In this document: in pieces, positions 13,736 to 15,463 of the stretch
Layout: every line of letters begins with the position of its first letter
How positions within the stretch are numbered: the stretch's first letter is position 1
Source of the DNA: a candidate division WWE3 bacterium
GTDB lineage: Bacteria > Patescibacteriota > WWE3 > UBA101185 > UBA10185
DNA: 15,463 bases
NCBI GenBank assembly: GCA_020427865.1
Contig: JAGQNX010000012.1
Location: 1-15,463, forward strand
Direction: 5' to 3'
Program-made: the position numbers and the translations under genes
Notes under the pieces: model-generated
Seen by the model: only the letters and a program-made list of their open reading frames with translations
Told to the model about the DNA's origin: nothing
Database searches by the model: none

Positions 13736-15019
13736 ATGACAAACAATGAAATTTTACATTTAAAATCCCTTAATCCCTTACTAAGTTTCTCTGAACTCTT
13801 TGAGTTGTTACAAGCTTTATCCAAGTGTTCTACTAGTAATGAATTAGTTAGTTTTACTGCAATTCCAAAAACCCAAGTACTAACTTTTTTACAGACTTTA
13901 GATACTCTTGTTTCTACATCCTCTTATGATTCTATCGACGCCTTAGTAAGTGGACTTTTAGAAGTCTCAAACGCTCCCTTTGTTAGTACTGTTACACCTC
14001 AACAAATAGAAACATTAAGAAAGTATAGAGAACAATATAAGTCAGCTGCTAAACGCGAATTTGATCAATTCTTTTGCGTTGAATCTGACGCGTTTAAAAA
14101 AGCTCTAACTCTTATTTCTAAGTATCCTCCAAAATATTCTTCTGTAGTAATTTTAGGTGATGACGATTTTGTTTCTATAGCTTTACTATTACTTGGTGTC
14201 GAATTTAAACGTCTTGTAGTTTTTGATATCGATCAACAGTTACTTAACTATTTAAATTCTATATATGCTCAACACGGTAAGTCCGCTGAGTTTGTATATT
14301 ATGATGCTGCTAATTTTGTTCCTAAAACATATAGCAACAAATTTGATGCTGTAGTTACTGATCCTCCTTATACGAGTGCGGGGGTTTCTTTATTTTTGAA
14401 ACGTGCTTTACAAATGCTTAATTCAAATAGTACTCCTTATGGCAGCATTTTCTTATATCACGGTGCAAGTAAAGGTTTTATGAATCGTGACAGAGATGTG
14501 AATAAATTTATAGATGGGTACAACTTAGTGATAGACGAAAAAACGCCTAACTTTATAAAATATACCGGTGCTGAAACAGTTGGAAACTCTAGCGATCTTT
14601 ATATATTAAATACTACATCTGAATCACATGCCTATTTAGTAGAAGATTCCACTGCTTTATACACAAATGATACTAACAAACATGTTTCTTTTCCTTTTAT
14701 ACAACAAGTAGATGTTAAACTATTTGATGTATCTTACGATTTAACTAACTCTATTCAAAACTTAGAATCAGCAATTTCAACTGTTTGTTCTGTACATCGA
14801 CTTAAGGTTGTAAAAAAAGAGGTTGTTAAGTTTGAACCTGTAGGAAAAACACTAGTTTATATATTGTCTAATTCTCATTTAGTCGTACACACTTGGCCGG
14901 AGTCTAACAATGTTCATATAGATTTAACTGTATGCAAACCGCTATATAAACCAGAAGAAATTTTTGATACCCTCAAAAAAGTTTTTCATACAAGCAAACT
15001 TAAAGGCGTAATTCGTTGA
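13736..15019 (+). CDS. fused branched-chain polyamine synthase (BpsA) and S-adenosylmethionine decarboxylase (SpeD)
   Basis: Two enzymes in one 427-residue chain. Residues 1-90 look like the helical N-terminal domain of BpsA. Residues about 100-295 are the BpsA aminopropyltransferase: KREFDQFF (106-113), VVILGDDDFVSIAL (137-150) with the GDDD active-site motif at 141-144, VVFDID (161-166), TDPPYTSAGVSLFLKRAL (208-225) and SSDLYIL (285-291). BpsA adds aminopropyl groups to the central nitrogen of spermidine. Residues about 325-427 are a class 1B SpeD: NSHLVVHTWPE (379-389) and IDLTVC (395-400). Ser380 should become the pyruvoyl group after self-cleavage at Asn379-Ser380; His385 and Cys400 match catalytic residues, and Thr372 replaces the usual Ser. 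SpeD makes decarboxylated SAM, the donor BpsA uses. Self-cleavage would leave BpsA attached to the SpeD beta chain. A SpeD-derived arginine or ornithine decarboxylase is an alternative for the C-terminal part. Confidence 0.88.
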   Translation: MTNNEILHLKSLNPLLSFSELFELLQALSKCSTSNELVSFTAIPKTQVLTFLQTLDTLVSTSSYDSIDALVSGLLEVSNAPFVSTVTPQQIETLRKYREQYKSAAKREFDQFFCVESDAFKKALTLISKYPPKYSSVVILGDDDFVSIALLLLGVEFKRLVVFDIDQQLLNYLNSIYAQHGKSAEFVYYDAANFVPKTYSNKFDAVVTDPPYTSAGVSLFLKRALQMLNSNSTPYGSIFLYHGASKGFMNRDRDVNKFIDGYNLVIDEKTPNFIKYTGAETVGNSSDLYILNTTSESHAYLVEDSTALYTNDTNKHVSFPFIQQVDVKLFDVSYDLTNSIQNLESAISTVCSVHRLKVVKKEVVKFEPVGKTLVYILSNSHLVVHTWPESNNVHIDLTVCKPLYKPEEIFDTLKKVFHTSKLKGVIR

Positions 15020-15070
15020 CAACGTCTCTTTAAATTGATACCTTGCTAATGCTGATAGATTTGTTAGAAT
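15016..15070 (+). promoter_or_regulatory. rRNA operon promoter region
   Basis: Two overlapping candidates are seen. One is a consensus -35 TTGACA (15016-15021), which overlaps the preceding TGA stop, with a weak TACCTT at 17 bp (15039-15044). The other is TTGCTA (15043-15048), a 16-bp spacer and TAGAAT (15065-15070) preceded by TG one base upstream (extended -10). The second has the better -10. Tandem promoters are common for rRNA operons. Transcription would start near 15052 or 15077, leaving a leader of over 100 nt. Confidence 0.55.
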
Positions 15071-15131
15071 CCTTCAGTCGCACTTTTACAAATTAATAGC
15101 CATATATAGAGCAAAAAAAAAGCCAAACTAT

Positions 15132-15160
15132 ATTAAAATTTTTCAGAATTAAATTTTAAT
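15132..15160 (+). repeat. perfect AT-only inverted repeat in the rRNA leader
   Basis: ATTAAAATTT (15132-15141) and AAATTTTAAT (15151-15160) are perfect complements across a 9-nt loop. They lie between the rRNA promoter and the boxA-like element. The 10-bp stem contains only A-T pairs. An A9 tract (15113-15121) lies just upstream. It may be a leader hairpin involved in antitermination or processing. Confidence 0.6.
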
Positions 15161-15168
15161 GTTCTTTA
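15160..15168 (+). promoter_or_regulatory. boxA-like antitermination element
   Basis: TGTTCTTTA closely matches the bacterial rRNA boxA core TG(C/T)TCTTTA, about 31 nt before the predicted 16S 5' end. BoxA RNA recruits NusB/NusE to prevent Rho-dependent termination of rRNA transcription. Position and sequence both fit. The first bases overlap the end of the AT-only stem. Confidence 0.55.
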
Positions 15169-15185
15169 CTTTCGAGATTCGAAAG
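15169..15185 (+). repeat. small hairpin after boxA
   Basis: CTTTCG (15169-15174) and CGAAAG (15180-15185) form a perfect 6-bp stem with a 5-nt loop. Around it AATGTTC occurs twice (15158-15164 and 15194-15200), each followed within one base by a TTTA. This is a likely leader structure near the 16S processing site. Confidence 0.5.
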
Positions 15186-15198
15186 GCAAAAAGAATGT

Positions 15199-15463
15199 TC
15201 CTTTAAGAATTTGATCCTGGTTCACGATAAATGCTAGCGGAGTGCTTAAGACATGCAAGTCGAACGGAACACACATTGTAAAGCTTGCTTTACGCCGTGT
15301 GTTTAGTGGCGAACGGCTGAGTAACACGTAGGAATCAACCCCTAACTCGGGAATAGCCCGGCGAAAGCTGGAGTAATACCCGATGTGGAGGAAACTCTAA
15401 AGATTCATCGGTTAGGGACGAGCCTGCGGCCTATCAGGTTGTTGGTGGGGTAAAAGCCTACCA
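15199..15463 (+). rRNA. rrs: 16S ribosomal RNA, 5' part (runs off the window)
   Basis: The small-subunit rRNA begins near 15199, set by aligning AGAATTTGATCCTGG (15206-15220) with E. coli position 8 onward. Conserved blocks follow: GCTAGCGG (15233-15240), ACATGCAAGTCGAACGG (15251-15267), GTGGCGAACGGCTGAGTAACACGT (within 15306-15330), and the 5' domain to the window end. Only about the first 265 nt are present. The V1 region has a well-paired stem (ACACAC...GTGTGT, 15269-15302). Helix 1 has a compensated change relative to E. coli (G11-C23 becomes A-U), which shows that it is a folded, functional RNA. The start is accurate only to a few bases. Confidence 0.95.

Noticed and set aside
15113..15121. 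A9 tract as a slippage or phase-variation site
   Set aside because: It lies in the rRNA leader, not in a reading frame or between promoter elements, so length change would have no obvious switch effect.
1..15463. Alternative genetic code (TGA read as an amino acid)
   Set aside because: recF, the glycosyltransferase, the 94-residue gene and the fusion gene all end in TGA at the expected protein ends, and no in-frame TGA interrupts conserved domains.
1..15463. CRISPR array, tRNA genes, insertion sequences, phage or integrase genes
   Set aside because: No spaced direct repeats, cloverleaf sequences, transposase motifs or terminal repeats were found by reading both strands.

Overview
The window looks like a chromosomal segment from an AT-rich (about one third G+C by eye) bacterium of the Candidate Phyla Radiation (Patescibacteria). 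My best guess is a Katanobacteria/WWE3- or Dojkabacteria-like lineage, but only the full 16S gene could settle that. Three things point there: an archaeal-type ATP-dependent DNA ligase instead of the usual NAD-dependent one, a divergent 16S 5' end, and short, tightly packed genes with no Shine-Dalgarno sequences. TGA ends four of the genes, so the TGA-reassigned code of Gracilibacteria/SR1 does not apply.

Layout. (1) 1-1139, + strand: the last codons of an upstream gene (probably dnaA) overlap the start of dnaN, so the replication origin is probably just outside the left edge. (2) 1129-8270, - strand: a compact block in transcription order glycosyltransferase, mutM, recF, a degenerate Fic/winged-helix protein, an unknown 155-residue protein, an ATP-dependent ligase, a DUF4870 membrane protein and an unknown 94-residue protein. 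Three are DNA repair or replication genes. (3) 8308-11886: a divergent pair of cation exporters, a CaCA antiporter (-) and a type II P-type ATPase (+), sharing a 66-bp promoter region. (4) 11891-13577, +: an orphan HEPN-like protein, an intrinsic terminator, and mnmA. (5) 13736-15019, +: a fusion of branched-chain polyamine synthase (BpsA) and S-adenosylmethionine decarboxylase (SpeD), which could make and use decarboxylated SAM in one polypeptide. (6) 15016 to the end: rRNA promoter, structured leader with a boxA-like element, and the first ~265 nt of 16S rRNA.

Two observations stand out. The first is the BpsA-SpeD fusion, which joins two steps of branched polyamine synthesis usually encoded by separate genes. 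The second is window-wide: nine of the 14 protein genes have a TAnnnT -10-like hexamer exactly 6 or 7 nt before the start codon and no ribosome binding site. That predicts leaderless transcripts, with RNA starting at or next to the start codon, even for genes packed inside the apparent operon. No CRISPR array, tRNA, insertion sequence or integrase was seen. The two longest gene-free stretches are 13578-13735 and roughly 15020-15198, and both are described below.
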